Numbered from the stretch's first letter, positions 27,201 through 36,068 are shown. The stretch: 64,000 bases of DNA from Parietichytrium sp. I65-24A (GCA_012862575.1 BLSF01000061.1:124001-188000); one strand, 5' to 3'. Notes: a model not told the origin generated them from the sequence alone. Program-made: numbers and translations.

Positions 27201-28294
27201 TGAGTGAGCAGGATGCTAAACATTTACTTAGAAGCGAAGAAGAGCTTGAGCTGGATGCCATGAGTGAGCAGGATGCTAAACAATTACTTAGCAGCGAAGA
27301 AGAGCTTGAGCTGGATGCCATGAGTGAGCTGGATGCTAAACAATTACTTAGCAGCGAAGAAGAGCTTGAGCTGGATGCGGGTAAGAGCGTCAATTTGTTT
27401 CATCAGTACGGGACACTCGCCTTCTCGGATTTCATTCACTCTCACGGCCCCCCGGATGAGAGCACCATACTAGCCTCGGAGATGGCATTAGATAATCTTT
27501 CTCTCGAGATGACAAGACAAGGGCGGCCAAAGTTTTTGAATGTCGGACTTTTCGGGAAAACTGGCTCGGGAAAAACTTCTTTGGGGCACGCACTGGCGTG
27601 GGCTTTGAAACAGAGGGTTCCTTATTCGTGGAAGGTTGGTCATGGAGTGTATTGTGAGACAAAGAGGGAGTCGTGGATGAGTTTGACAACTCGAGACCAA
27701 AACTTCGCCTTTCGTATGCGCGACTCTCCTGGCCTGTTTGACACTGACACTGACGGTGACGTCGATGCGAGCCTTTTACCTAAGAGCTCAGATGCTGGGA
27801 GCTTTGACGCTCTCATTCTCTGTGTTGAGACAAAGAGGTTTACAGATATGGAGAAAACTGTGCTCAAAATAATGAAGAGACTGTTCGGCGAGGAGTTCAA
27901 ACGCCACATTTTGGTGGTCTTCACTCATGTCGATTCCTGGCCAGGGGAGGTCGACGAAATGATGGCTGAAAGAGTTGCGATTGTGAAAGAGATACTTGGA
28001 GATCTGCCTGACAACCAATTCGTTGCAGTTTCGAATAGTATTCATGCAACAAAATGCGAAGGCATACAATACACCGCCCGGAACGTTCTTACCGGCATTC
28101 AACATGTCCTGCGCAACACTGGAGCGCCACTTGAAACACCAAAAATTACAGAAGAAACTGTCAACAAGGCCCTAGACGACATACGAAGAAGCACCAAAGG
28201 CCTCTCCGATGGAGAGTGGGAAAGTGTCTTTGCAAGTGTAATCAAAATCGTCTCCTTAGTTGGCTCAGGTGGTGGCGGCTGTGCAATTCTTTAA
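24260..28294 (+). CDS. AIG1/GIMAP-like GTPase with long multidomain N-terminus and CaaX tail
   Basis: This is a 1344-residue protein. The C-terminal ~250 residues are an AIG1/GIMAP-type GTPase with G1 GKTGSGKTS (~1098), G3 DSPGLFD (~1155), the family segment VETKRFTDMEKTVLKIMKRL and G4 FTHVD (~1220). It ends GGGGCAIL, a CaaX box predicted to be geranylgeranylated, so membrane anchoring is likely. Before it lie a ~200-residue helical region faintly like UBN2-type Gag, then five 23-residue repeats (~222-337). A globular region with a His/Asp/Gly linker and an ankyrin-like pair (~625-690) follow, then three to four 27-residue repeats (DDTAEQYLARHM) and about five 20-residue acidic repeats (SEEELELDAMSEQDAKHLL). 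GIMAPs act in immunity and membrane remodelling. The 130-bp direct repeats flank the gene. Confidence 0.85.
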   Translation: MRHSATPSNSDDTVSVESSDPAQCHLLQYAEVPCFTGNYRRWLYVMKNWLRQREIDPNTLNCQNSNETDHGSDLECRCLLGALQFAFKEYPDGIHLIEHSDSCGVRAWFMLCRYFSRKLRDELRSHVSTIPRLPANQESTNTHNEWLELTTRLVSDIETCPGPPFVDYVLLDIIVAAIPPNHALKQGLQFFCVVQKNPSVKNLIKKMELDFSNAHRNSQTAEVGNFTDPSMASNNAGSPLPFDPEVGTFADPFMASNNAGSPLPFGPEVGTFADPFMASNNAGSPLPFGPEVGTFADPFMASNNAGSPLPFGPEVGTFADPFMASNNAGSPLPSDPERGSEGLLNNNKRRRIQESLYCNNSTEPAGTQASGTQAPANSDWMDITRALAFIHTPSHNFEGYCETKVVVVPYKPSMAHVALDLFRLHIYNGEEIWDNEHVCSGRSKCANNQQRSLFKKALEKAVGSRPCAFLKGKLSRDITLREWNNKNTRDNELNLVSEGVTMLRNCRSKFKGTGLWSNVAHEALKRVMSDKNVKLEEIQERLKWIIASGKRFDGGRRRGEMNDVNANGSGGGHDGGGHDNSDDRHGHDNSDDRHRHDDSGNGGSDDDGDSMVLSSAMESVFRAAKNFRLFVGACAHGELESAIRFYHLDPKGPAEAYMNCVALRLAAKCKQLHIVQWLLALPCSNPNCLSEDEMDNLDDDVRKVFEKAKLLSGRVELVSRIIAEAFAESGSVADLITSRRDVTAALDYWIFRVLEEMDKGAHLAASAGDTAEQYLARHMDEGEFATWISRLPSADDTAEQYLARHMDEGEFATWISRLPSADDTAEQYLARHMDKGEFATWVSRRPSADDTAEQHFRKEVLEIAMWLSSRVHLVSQIVGEAVAESRSAPGLATEDRQGRTAALYWTCEVLDAVVGFGAAKWHSWLSSADGKAEQDLERRMDNLKLAPRTLSSEEELELDAMSEQDAKHLLRSEEELELDAMSEQDAKHLLRSEEELELDAMSEQDAKQLLSSEEELELDAMSELDAKQLLSSEEELELDAGKSVNLFHQYGTLAFSDFIHSHGPPDESTILASEMALDNLSLEMTRQGRPKFLNVGLFGKTGSGKTSLGHALAWALKQRVPYSWKVGHGVYCETKRESWMSLTTRDQNFAFRMRDSPGLFDTDTDGDVDASLLPKSSDAGSFDALILCVETKRFTDMEKTVLKIMKRLFGEEFKRHILVVFTHVDSWPGEVDEMMAERVAIVKEILGDLPDNQFVAVSNSIHATKCEGIQYTARNVLTGIQHVLRNTGAPLETPKITEETVNKALDDIRRSTKGLSDGEWESVFASVIKIVSLVGSGGGGCAIL
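24923..25267 (+). repeat. In-gene 69-bp tandem repeat
   Basis: Five head-to-tail 69-bp units code 23 residues each (EVGTFADPFMASNNAGSPLP type). Middle copies are almost identical, so expansion was recent. All copies keep frame. Confidence 0.9.
26554..26830 (+). repeat. In-gene 81-bp tandem repeat
   Basis: Three full and one partial 81-bp units code 27 residues each (SADDTAEQYLARHMDEGEF type). The reading frame is kept. Confidence 0.85.
27109..27375 (+). repeat. In-gene 60-bp tandem repeat
   Basis: Four full and one partial 60-bp units code acidic 20-residue repeats just before the GTPase domain. Units are nearly identical. Confidence 0.9.
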
Positions 28295-28483
28295 ACTTGG
28301 AGTTGAGCCAACGTATGTAATGAATTGCATCAATCATCGATCACCAAACCTAAAATTGAAAAAGAAATTTAACTATATCCCTCAACTTAGATTATTAATA
28401 AAAACTAATAAGGAACAAACGGAAATTCGTTTTTATTCATTCGAGCGAGTGGGTAAATCGTTCAATAAGGAAACACCAAACTC

Positions 28484-28618
28484 GAGGGTCGCTATATATT
28501 TCTTAGAGATTATGTGACATTACAAGAATTACCAGACTAGAGGGTCGCTATATAACTCTTAATGAATTCTAAAACTTGATCAAGTTTTGAGTGGGGGAGA
28601 GCTCTTTAAGAGCCAATA
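28484..28618 (+). repeat. Direct repeat right of the GTPase gene
   Basis: It closely matches 23235-23364, with a short insertion near TTGATCAAGTTTTGAG. The rest of 28295-28983 holds no supported gene, only a CT-rich run near 28815-28832 and a GGAA run near 28876-28896. Confidence 0.85.
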
Positions 28619-28983
28619 GTAGAAATATTAAATGACTGTAGCATTTTTTTTGTTCTCTTCACATGGTTGTTGCATCGAGATGAAGTATCTTATCATTTTA
28701 CAGCCATGCGCGTATCAATATTCGTTTGCAAAACCATCGCACGCATCACAATTCATGACACAACACGCGCTCAATCTAACCTTCTTTCTTTTTTTTGGCT
28801 CACAGATTTATTGACTCTCTCTCTCTCTCTACTCAACCGGGAGAAGGCTGGCAGGACGCGCGTGTTGTGAGAATGGGAGGAAGGAAGGAAGGAAGGAGTC
28901 CAGCTCACATGACAACATTCTCAGAATTACGACAGCTTCTATTATTTGAGTGGCTGATTTCGATCATGATGCACCCTCTTGCA

Positions 28984-30723
28984 CTACTCAAGATCTTTAC
29001 TGGACTCTGCCGAACTGGAGTCTTTGATTAGATGAGAGCCGGCTGACGCAGCATGGTCACTTTGGTCATCAGAGAAGGAGCCCTTACTTGACCCTGTACT
29101 TTCTGCCGTCTTTATGACGTCGCTGTCTGTCTTTGCAATATTTAGAGAAGCAAAATCATCGATCAAGGCTTGATGAGATACAGGGTGAACACCGAGGGAG
29201 GAAGTAGCTGAAGCTTTGCCGTTGTCCTCCTCAACTGCCGAGGGTAAGGCAATCGTCAAAAAGTCGTTCTCTGCTAAGATCGCGTGGTTGCGAGGCGTCG
29301 AGAGCAAATTTGTATACGCGACCCTAAACGATTCAAACGAGGGATGAGGGTGTATCCTAAGTGCCTGTAAAAAGACCTGCACGCGTTGAGATACTGGAGT
29401 AAAGTCAGAGACAATAGCTTCAAGTCCACTGATTCCTGGTGGGATGAGCCATCTCTCCACTGCAAGTTTGATGTCCAGACGTGTCACAAGTTTCAACTCA
29501 TCCTCGGCGCTACCCATCATCGGTAAATGGTCGAGGTAAAGAAGGACATGACGGCCTCTACCGTGCAAAGTGTTGGCGGCCAGCACAAGTTTGCGAATCT
29601 CCTCGTCACATTCCACCTTTATGGAAACGCTCAAGTCAGGCGACGGAAGGATAAGGAGCCAAAGGATAACCTCCTTCCGCCCGTTCTGCATAGCTTCGCA
29701 AAGAGCCAGGGTCGCTGGATATCTACCAACACCTTTGGGATGATTCTGAAGCGAGTTCCACATCCAGAAAGCGTTTTGCAACTGACCCAATTTACAAGCT
29801 TCAGTGAATTGGTAAATTGTTTGAAAGTAAGAGGAATCAGGGCTCACCCCTCCGTCTGCTGAAAAGTCTGCATCGCTATTTGCCTCACTGAAAACGGAGG
29901 AACGTTCTTGGTTTTGCCTAGCTGCCTCATCTTGGTTTTGACTAGCTGCCTCTTCTTGTGTTTGACTAGCTGCCTCATTGATTATAATTCTCACCTCATC
30001 AGAATACACTCTCCACAAGAGGTAAGCTTGGATAATTCTGGCGTGCAGCTTGGTCTGCTGCTCCGTCGGAGCCGACGCTCCCGAACTTGCCGACGATGAA
30101 TTGGTTGACGGTGAGGAACTACTGACGCTCAGACTATTGTATGCACGTTCCACGATTGCTGTCCATTTTGTGTTTTTATCCGTACCAGAATTACCTGGTT
30201 CCGCCAAGTCCCTGAGTTCTTGAAGACGAGATTCGACATGATTTTGCAAATATCGCAACGGAAAAAGATCCTTTACTATTGGTAGCGTTATTTGTTCGGC
30301 TTTACCGCTCATGAAGCCACAAACAATTGTTCCAATTTGGCCCCATCCTGGGCACACTCCAAAGTCCACTCCTTCCCTGAATGCTTTTGCAAAGAGTGTC
30401 ATCACTCCACTGGATTTGTTTTTGGCCCTGGTATACAAACAGCAAACATTGTTCCCCGGTTTGGTACAATCGTGATCGTCAAAACGATATCCCGATCCTT
30501 GATAAAAAAGAATCTTGAAATTTCTCGCTGCATCAACCATACCCTGGTTCACGTTGAACACGGCGAAAGTTGGTGCAATATAAGAAGAATCAGACATCCA
30601 TCCAAGCGCAATCAAAGCACCTCTGGCGTCATGATCTTCAAACAATAACCCCAGCTCTTCCTTGACCCTCTCTTCCGTCGACACTGTCTCACCCGTCGAC
30701 ACTGTCTCGCGAACAGCCGCCAT
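28984..30723 (-). CDS. Unrecognised 579-residue protein sharing an ankyrin-like segment with the GTPase
   Basis: I do not recognise the whole protein. Residues ~25-180 form a globular alpha/beta region with several Cys (DDHDCTKPGNNVCCLYTR). A Ser/Ala-rich linker and short EEAASQNQDEAARQNQ repeats follow (~250-280). A helical segment (FTEACKLGQLQNAFWMWNSL ... EVILWLLILPSPDL, ~315-375) resembles the ankyrin-like segment of the GTPase (FVGACAHGELESAIRFY ... HIVQWLLALPCSNP). The C-terminus is Ser/Asp-rich. The ATG at 30723 follows from the sequence; the frame upstream begins with TTG. It shares the island with the kinase and GTPase genes and also lacks a TATATA box. Confidence 0.7.
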   Translation of the reverse strand: MAAVRETVSTGETVSTEERVKEELGLLFEDHDARGALIALGWMSDSSYIAPTFAVFNVNQGMVDAARNFKILFYQGSGYRFDDHDCTKPGNNVCCLYTRAKNKSSGVMTLFAKAFREGVDFGVCPGWGQIGTIVCGFMSGKAEQITLPIVKDLFPLRYLQNHVESRLQELRDLAEPGNSGTDKNTKWTAIVERAYNSLSVSSSSPSTNSSSASSGASAPTEQQTKLHARIIQAYLLWRVYSDEVRIIINEAASQTQEEAASQNQDEAARQNQERSSVFSEANSDADFSADGGVSPDSSYFQTIYQFTEACKLGQLQNAFWMWNSLQNHPKGVGRYPATLALCEAMQNGRKEVILWLLILPSPDLSVSIKVECDEEIRKLVLAANTLHGRGRHVLLYLDHLPMMGSAEDELKLVTRLDIKLAVERWLIPPGISGLEAIVSDFTPVSQRVQVFLQALRIHPHPSFESFRVAYTNLLSTPRNHAILAENDFLTIALPSAVEEDNGKASATSSLGVHPVSHQALIDDFASLNIAKTDSDVIKTAESTGSSKGSFSDDQSDHAASAGSHLIKDSSSAESSKDLE

Positions 30724-30738
30724 CCGCACTCCTCCCAA

Positions 30739-32166
30739 TTGCTTGTCTGTCTACCGCTGCCGCTACCACTCCTTTGCCTCTCACCGGCCAGGCAAATAGA
30801 CTCTTCCCTGACTTGAGGAAACTGGCGATTACCGGTCTGGAGACATTATCTCTTCTGGACCGATACATCGCTCATGCACGCACTTTCCCTCCCTCTCTCT
30901 CTCTCTCTTTCTTTCCCCTTGGTGTGTGCACGCACGAGCCTTCACAGAAGTATAAGAGTTTCTGATAAGCTCACTACTTGTTCCCTCTTTCGAAATAGTT
31001 GGAAAATTTCCCGATTACGACATTCAAGGACCTTATTTAATGATATGACGTCATCAATAACATCACGTTTACCCTATCGTTATGTTCAGAATTCAGAATT
31101 CAGAAATTCAGAATTCAGAATTCAGAACACACTCAACTGCACACCCGCTCCACCCGAGGGAGTGAACAAGCAACACACGCGCGGAGTTGGTGAGGTTGAG
31201 CAAGCAACACGCGGCCTTGATAGGGACCACACGTTTAACGGCGAGGACTGCCAAAGGCAACTGATAGAGGAATAGTAGCGATCAGGGATTTTATTACCAG
31301 GGCGATCAAGGAGCAACGGCCTGCCGTTGCGAAATTGCGGATGTGACTCGGCACCCAATCAGGACACAACAGAACGTCTGAAGAGATGCTTTTTTGTTTT
31401 TGTAGCCACACCTCTAAAAAGTAATGGAAAAGAGAAGACGAGATTGATTTTTTTTAAAACCATCGAAGCAAATTCCAATCAATTCCACCATCGAAGCACC
31501 TTGGTCATTCAGGATTTGTTGTGCATCACTTGCATGAATGTAACCAATCGTTTTCAGTTGCTCCAGGTGCTCATCTTGGTCCGCCATGAGTACTTGCTTG
31601 CTTGCTTGCTTGCGTGCGTGTCTACTGAGCTCTCACCGCGCGCGCGGGATTTAATGATGGCAGCAAAGCGTCTCTCTCTCCGCAGTAACCGCCCTCGTCT
31701 TGCCTTGTCTTGTTCTCTGTGTGTAATGGAGAGACAGACATACTTTCATTCAGGTGTGTGCATTCGTATTTGTAAATATTCTTGTTGATAATAATAATTA
31801 TTCAAATAGTGACGCTAGTAATCATGTGGAACCGTGGAACCGAGTCTAATGGAACCAACGATGGAACCACCCGATCCTACGCAGTACTATTCGGTGGTTC
31901 GAATGGTGGTTCTAACCATCTCACTCACTCACTCACTCACTCACTCACTCACTCACTCACTCACTCACTCACTCACTCACTCATTCGCTCGCTTGCTCGC
32001 TTGCTCGCTTGATTCCAGACTCTTGAAAAAATCCATTCATTCGATCTATTTCTAATAACTGTTTATGGACAAAACAATATAATATCAAATTCTGCTTTGC
32101 ATTGTAGCTTGGCCTTAGTAGAAAACAATAATCGCGGTTTTGGCAATGCCCGCACCTAGGTTTTAA
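30739..32166. other. Repeat-rich 1.4-kb region at the right edge of the accessory island
   Basis: No gene is supported. It contains CT-rich runs (30885-30912), AGAATTC repeats (~31086-31127), a (TTGC)n run (~31590-31615), the right island repeat (31861-31913) and a (CTCA)n run (~31919-31982). Then comes a GCTCGCTT run resembling, in inverted orientation, the one at 16222-16270. Confidence 0.6.
31861..31913 (+). repeat. Island-flanking direct repeat, right copy
   Basis: Shares CCCGATCCTACGCAGTAC and GGTTCGAATGGTGGTTC with 18552-18606, in the same orientation, with a few differences between. It lies about 250 bp before the RNA polymerase gene end, where core genes resume. Confidence 0.7.
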
Positions 32167-34761
32167 TTACATCAAGTAAGTGGCGTCCAGTCCATCGCCG
32201 CCGTATTTGAATTGAACCACCGCATTGTCGCGCGCAGTATCACGCACGGTGCCATCCTGATGCACCACGACCGATTCGAGGTTTTTCACCAGACAACGTT
32301 CCGTGTACCCCGTCTCGGCAGTCTTGATCGACGTATCGATGAGTCCCACCCTTGATGCCATGGCGTGCATCCAAAATTCGTGCGGTTTCAAGCCCTGAAT
32401 AAACCCGTTCCTCACAAACCCTTTTGCATCCAAGCCATCATCAAACTTGGTGAAATGAGGCAGCGTCCGTTGCCCGCGATTGAACCTTGGCTGGATCCGT
32501 CCACCGTCCGGGTCAATCTGCTGTCCAACGCACCGCGTGATCTGGTTAATGTTGATCACACCTCCCTTGCTCCCACAGCGGACCATGTCAAACAGCCGGT
32601 TGTCGTCATTACTACTACTGCTGCTACTACTAGGGTGCCGCGGTGCTTGCAAGGTGGTGTAATTTTGCAGCTCTTGCATCAACCCTTCTTCGTCCGGTGG
32701 CAAGCCGCTGGTGAGGAGGTCGTTACGTAAACAGTCGTCCAGTTGCTCAAACCTTTGCTTGTCCTCCAAAGCGTGATCGTCAAATAGCATGTCGCTGATC
32801 CCCACGCTAAACCCTCGCCAGTCTAGAAATGCACTTGCCACACGCTGCAGGCACTCGATCAATTGCGCTGCCTTGGTATGTCCATATAGGAGAAACACAT
32901 GATGAATAAGCGAACCATGCTCTGTTCCAAGTTCTTTCTTCGTTAGGACGATCTGTTCCTTGTTCATGAACACTGAATCTTTCATGAGAACTCCAGTGGA
33001 TGCGCAACGGTATAGTGGAATGTCGATGCCCAGTGCGCGGAGCAGGATGCTGATAAAGTCCAGGCCGTCAAGATGCTTTTGCTGTTGCTTTTCATCAAGG
33101 AGATCAAGCACCAGATCGGACGATGGATCGATTGCATGCGAACATGCCATCAATAGATTCATCACCAACGCACGATCAAGGCTCTGATTTTTCTCACGTG
33201 AGAGCTGATAGATGCCTAGCAGGCTGTCCTGTGAAAGACCCATCAACGGTTTACTCGATTGCGACGAGACAATCTGTTTCGAGACAAGCATCAACTCTTC
33301 TAATTCGGCGCGTGAAGTCAAATCTTGCGGCACGAATATGTTGATTTCGTCGCCATCGCAGTCACCGTTCAATGGCTGCAAGGTGGTGTAATTGAGGCGG
33401 AACGTGCTACATGGTAGAATGCGAACGTAGCATGCCATCATAGACGCTCGGTGCAAGGTCGGTTGACGGTTGATGGCCACAATGTCACCATCTTTCAACT
33501 GACGTTCAATGATGTCACCGACGAAAATTTGGATGCGCTTCTTCACTCGTGGGTTGGTAACGTCGAATTGGTGTTCTTCTCCAGTTTCTTTGGAGACGCG
33601 AATGACATAGTTGACGCGCGAGAGATCAATCAATTGGATGTTGAACGATGTCACATGCTCGCGAACAGTCAGAGTCGCAGCAATAGACGGCGGGATGCCA
33701 AGCTCGTTCAGTCCCAATTGCGGGTCACCAGAGAGCACCGTTCGCGCGCTGAAGTTTGTCCGTTTGCCCATGAGATTGTGCCTCATGCGACCTTTTTTCC
33801 CATCGAGTCGTTGCCGCAACCCTCCTCCAGCACGCTTGCGATTGGCCATCCTCTGGTTGGTGCTATTGATGTCGTAGAGGATGCAGAGCGACGCCTGTAG
33901 CGCATTATGGTATTCCTCAAAGAGATGTTCGTATTGCTCGTTATGCACCATCATCATGCGTAGATTCGTGTTGGCTTTCATCACCGCGCTGTACAGGATG
34001 GTCAACTGCGTTGGACGCATGCCTTGTTGAAATTGGTTGGGTGGACGAACGCAATGAGGGAGCACCAAGACTTTGCTCTGAAAGATGAGTTTACAGAGAT
34101 GTTGTTTTTGAGGATGATGATGGCGATACCCAAATGCCGCGAGAATTTCTTCGCTATCCTCCATGGGAATTTGAAGAAACCCTAGGTACAATTCGTAAAG
34201 GTTGACTGGCTCGGGTTCGTTCCTAGTCGTACTAATCAACTCGGCAGCAACGGAGGATGACGAATCGTTCAATTTCCGCTTCTTATTAGCTCCTGACAAT
34301 TGCTTGGGTGGCAATCGATGGAATGCAAATCGAAGGCCAGCATTTCGATTGGTCTCTTCCGTCACCTTGATTTGGACGATGGGTGTTGTAATACTAACAT
34401 CATCATCAGATGAAACGCACGAGCATTTGGATTGAATGCGCCAACATTTGCCGCAAATCATGCTTAGAACGTGCTTGAGTAGCTTGGATTGAGACGATAC
34501 CATGTTTGGGTTGATCACTGGACGAGACAATTGCATGTACCCAAAGTGTCCAGTGCATTTGTCTTGCATGTGATGGCACGTCTTGCATCGTAAATTCTTG
34601 AATGCACCCATGCGCAAGTCATGTAAATTGCCCTTCTTTTCAAAGTTGACATCCAAAGAAGAGGATGTGATTTGACAAGATGCTGCCAACGTGGTCACAT
34701 CGTCGTCGGTAAGAATGTCAAATTGAATGCGATCAACTTCCTTGCCATCCAGTCCTTCCAT
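32167..34761 (-). CDS. RNA polymerase largest subunit, N-terminal (A'-type) half
   Basis: The 864-residue protein aligns by motif with the first half of RPB1. It has the zinc clamp CKTCHHMQDKCTGHFGYMQL (~58-78), a second CGKC...CSC, the lid/rudder region RMRHNLMGKRTNFSARTVLS, and the catalytic loop NGDCDGDEINIF (~470) with all three metal-binding Asp. The segment GLIDTSIKTAETGYTERCLV follows, and the protein stops just after YGGDGLD. It is a split subunit: the frame ends near the point where archaeal A' and A'' separate. No A'' gene is in this window. The linked TFIIS and TBP suggest a virus-run transcription apparatus. Confidence 0.95.
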   Translation of the reverse strand: MEGLDGKEVDRIQFDILTDDDVTTLAASCQITSSSLDVNFEKKGNLHDLRMGAFKNLRCKTCHHMQDKCTGHFGYMQLSRPVINPNMVSSQSKLLKHVLSMICGKCWRIQSKCSCVSSDDDVSITTPIVQIKVTEETNRNAGLRFAFHRLPPKQLSGANKKRKLNDSSSSVAAELISTTRNEPEPVNLYELYLGFLQIPMEDSEEILAAFGYRHHHPQKQHLCKLIFQSKVLVLPHCVRPPNQFQQGMRPTQLTILYSAVMKANTNLRMMMVHNEQYEHLFEEYHNALQASLCILYDINSTNQRMANRKRAGGGLRQRLDGKKGRMRHNLMGKRTNFSARTVLSGDPQLGLNELGIPPSIAATLTVREHVTSFNIQLIDLSRVNYVIRVSKETGEEHQFDVTNPRVKKRIQIFVGDIIERQLKDGDIVAINRQPTLHRASMMACYVRILPCSTFRLNYTTLQPLNGDCDGDEINIFVPQDLTSRAELEELMLVSKQIVSSQSSKPLMGLSQDSLLGIYQLSREKNQSLDRALVMNLLMACSHAIDPSSDLVLDLLDEKQQQKHLDGLDFISILLRALGIDIPLYRCASTGVLMKDSVFMNKEQIVLTKKELGTEHGSLIHHVFLLYGHTKAAQLIECLQRVASAFLDWRGFSVGISDMLFDDHALEDKQRFEQLDDCLRNDLLTSGLPPDEEGLMQELQNYTTLQAPRHPSSSSSSSNDDNRLFDMVRCGSKGGVININQITRCVGQQIDPDGGRIQPRFNRGQRTLPHFTKFDDGLDAKGFVRNGFIQGLKPHEFWMHAMASRVGLIDTSIKTAETGYTERCLVKNLESVVVHQDGTVRDTARDNAVVQFKYGGDGLDATYLM

Positions 34762-34862
34762 TTTCTTTAATTATTTCTTTATTTTAAAGATACCTTTATT
34801 TTGAAGATAGGATTCGTGACTCGATGAGCTAGTTGTAATTTTGGTGGGGAAGAAAAGAAAAA

Positions 34863-35411
34863 TTAGGTATATCGGTTTAAGTTTTCTTTTCTAACTGAAT
34901 TGATGATATTGACAACACTTTTGAATTTGGTGAATCGTTGTCTTGTCAAGGTATTACTGGGGAATTCGTTTCCAAGCTCTTGTACCCAGCGTTGGCAGAT
35001 ACCTGTTAATCGAACAACACTCTGCCGTGACTTTAATCTGAGCATACTCATGTGTTTGGAAAGCACGTCCAAGTCCGTAGTACTGCCGTCGCCAAGGCAG
35101 ATTTCTCGAATGTTGTCAAAGAACGACGGGTTGTACCGAGACCCATTGCAAATCTTTTGTACCAGTCGACAGATGATGATGGAATTGACAAGTGAATCAC
35201 GAATGGCTTTAAAAGTGTAATACTGCGCTGATATGTAGCGTCCCGTGGCCAGAAACTTGTGCACCGAGTTGTAAAGTGGCTGAATGTATTCAAAATCATC
35301 GATTAACGATTTCATTGTGAGTGATAAATGAGCGTTTGATACGTCCAGTTGTTCCTCCTTAATGATCGTTATCATCTTTTTTTCAAGATCTGTTTGCAAA
35401 TCTGCATCCAT
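34863..35411 (-). CDS. Unrecognised 182-residue helical protein
   Basis: The protein is mostly alpha-helical with a basic C-terminus (TRQRFTKFKSVVNIINSVRK). No family is recognised. It lies directly upstream of the RNA polymerase gene on the same strand with a 101-bp gap, and has TATATAAC about 35 bp before its ATG. A role in transcription or in the virion is possible but not shown. Confidence 0.65.
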   Translation of the reverse strand: MDADLQTDLEKKMITIIKEEQLDVSNAHLSLTMKSLIDDFEYIQPLYNSVHKFLATGRYISAQYYTFKAIRDSLVNSIIICRLVQKICNGSRYNPSFFDNIREICLGDGSTTDLDVLSKHMSMLRLKSRQSVVRLTGICQRWVQELGNEFPSNTLTRQRFTKFKSVVNIINSVRKENLNRYT

Positions 35412-35474
35412 CTTCCTTTTTTTAAATATTATTTAGAGTTCGTATATAACAGCAATCAACGCTTGGGTAAACTT

Positions 35475-36068
35475 TTATTCATCTTCGTCTTCGTCTTCTT
35501 CATCCCAATCGTTCAAGTCGATGCCTTGTACATCTTCGTAGCGATCACGGACAAGTTTGCGTATGAAATTGACAAATGCCTTTTCACCATCAGCATTGAG
35601 GTGTGCCAATACCTCAAACTCAAAGCGCGGCGCCACGGGTCTCTTATCATCGTCGTCCTCGTCAACAAGATGGTCGTCGAACTGAATATCAACCAACACG
35701 TCATGAAGATAGCCGAGCATCAAACGAAAGAATGTCGAATCTGCAAACTTGGATGGAACTTCTTTTGCTTGCAACTGAATGAAACTTTTCCTTCGATCGA
35801 TCGATTGAATCACCAAGTCACTGAATTCGTCCAATTCAGCTTTCGTGTAGACTCGTTTGCCTTTCAATGCCTTGGCAGCACTTTTATCCTCACCTTCAGC
35901 ATCAAACAGGTGCTCGAGAGAATTGTACTCGCTATCTTCCAATGCGCTTTCAAAGTCAATGCAAACTTTGAAATATGCATCAAGGTCGGTGTCGTCGTCA
36001 TTGAGTTTGGAGCACTTTGCGCGCTGATGATCCTCATCAGCCTCCGTTGCCTTGCGTTTCATGCTCAT
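35475..36068 (-). CDS. Unrecognised acidic 197-residue protein
   Basis: It has a basic N-terminus (MSMKRKATEADEDHQRAK), then acidic segments, a helical middle (residues ~65-125) and a very acidic tail (NDWDEEDEDEDE). No enzyme motif is seen. Acidic tails of this sort occur in histone-binding proteins and in viral late proteins; with a histone H4 in the same element a chaperone role is conceivable, but this is speculation. No clear TATA box is visible upstream. Confidence 0.6.
   Translation of the reverse strand: MSMKRKATEADEDHQRAKCSKLNDDDTDLDAYFKVCIDFESALEDSEYNSLEHLFDAEGEDKSAAKALKGKRVYTKAELDEFSDLVIQSIDRRKSFIQLQAKEVPSKFADSTFFRLMLGYLHDVLVDIQFDDHLVDEDDDDKRPVAPRFEFEVLAHLNADGEKAFVNFIRKLVRDRYEDVQGIDLNDWDEEDEDEDE

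Noticed and set aside
24260-28618. LTR retrotransposon around the GTPase gene (flanking direct repeats plus a faintly Gag-like N-terminus).
   Set aside because: No reverse transcriptase, integrase or protease is seen, the repeats are short, and the main enzymatic domain is an AIG1-type GTPase. The Gag resemblance is too weak to name a family.
31327-31788. A 153-codon plus-strand frame.
   Set aside because: No promoter box, no domain, and composition follows local simple repeats.
31782-32055. Frames reading LTHSLTHSLTHS.
   Set aside because: They translate a (CTCA)n simple repeat.
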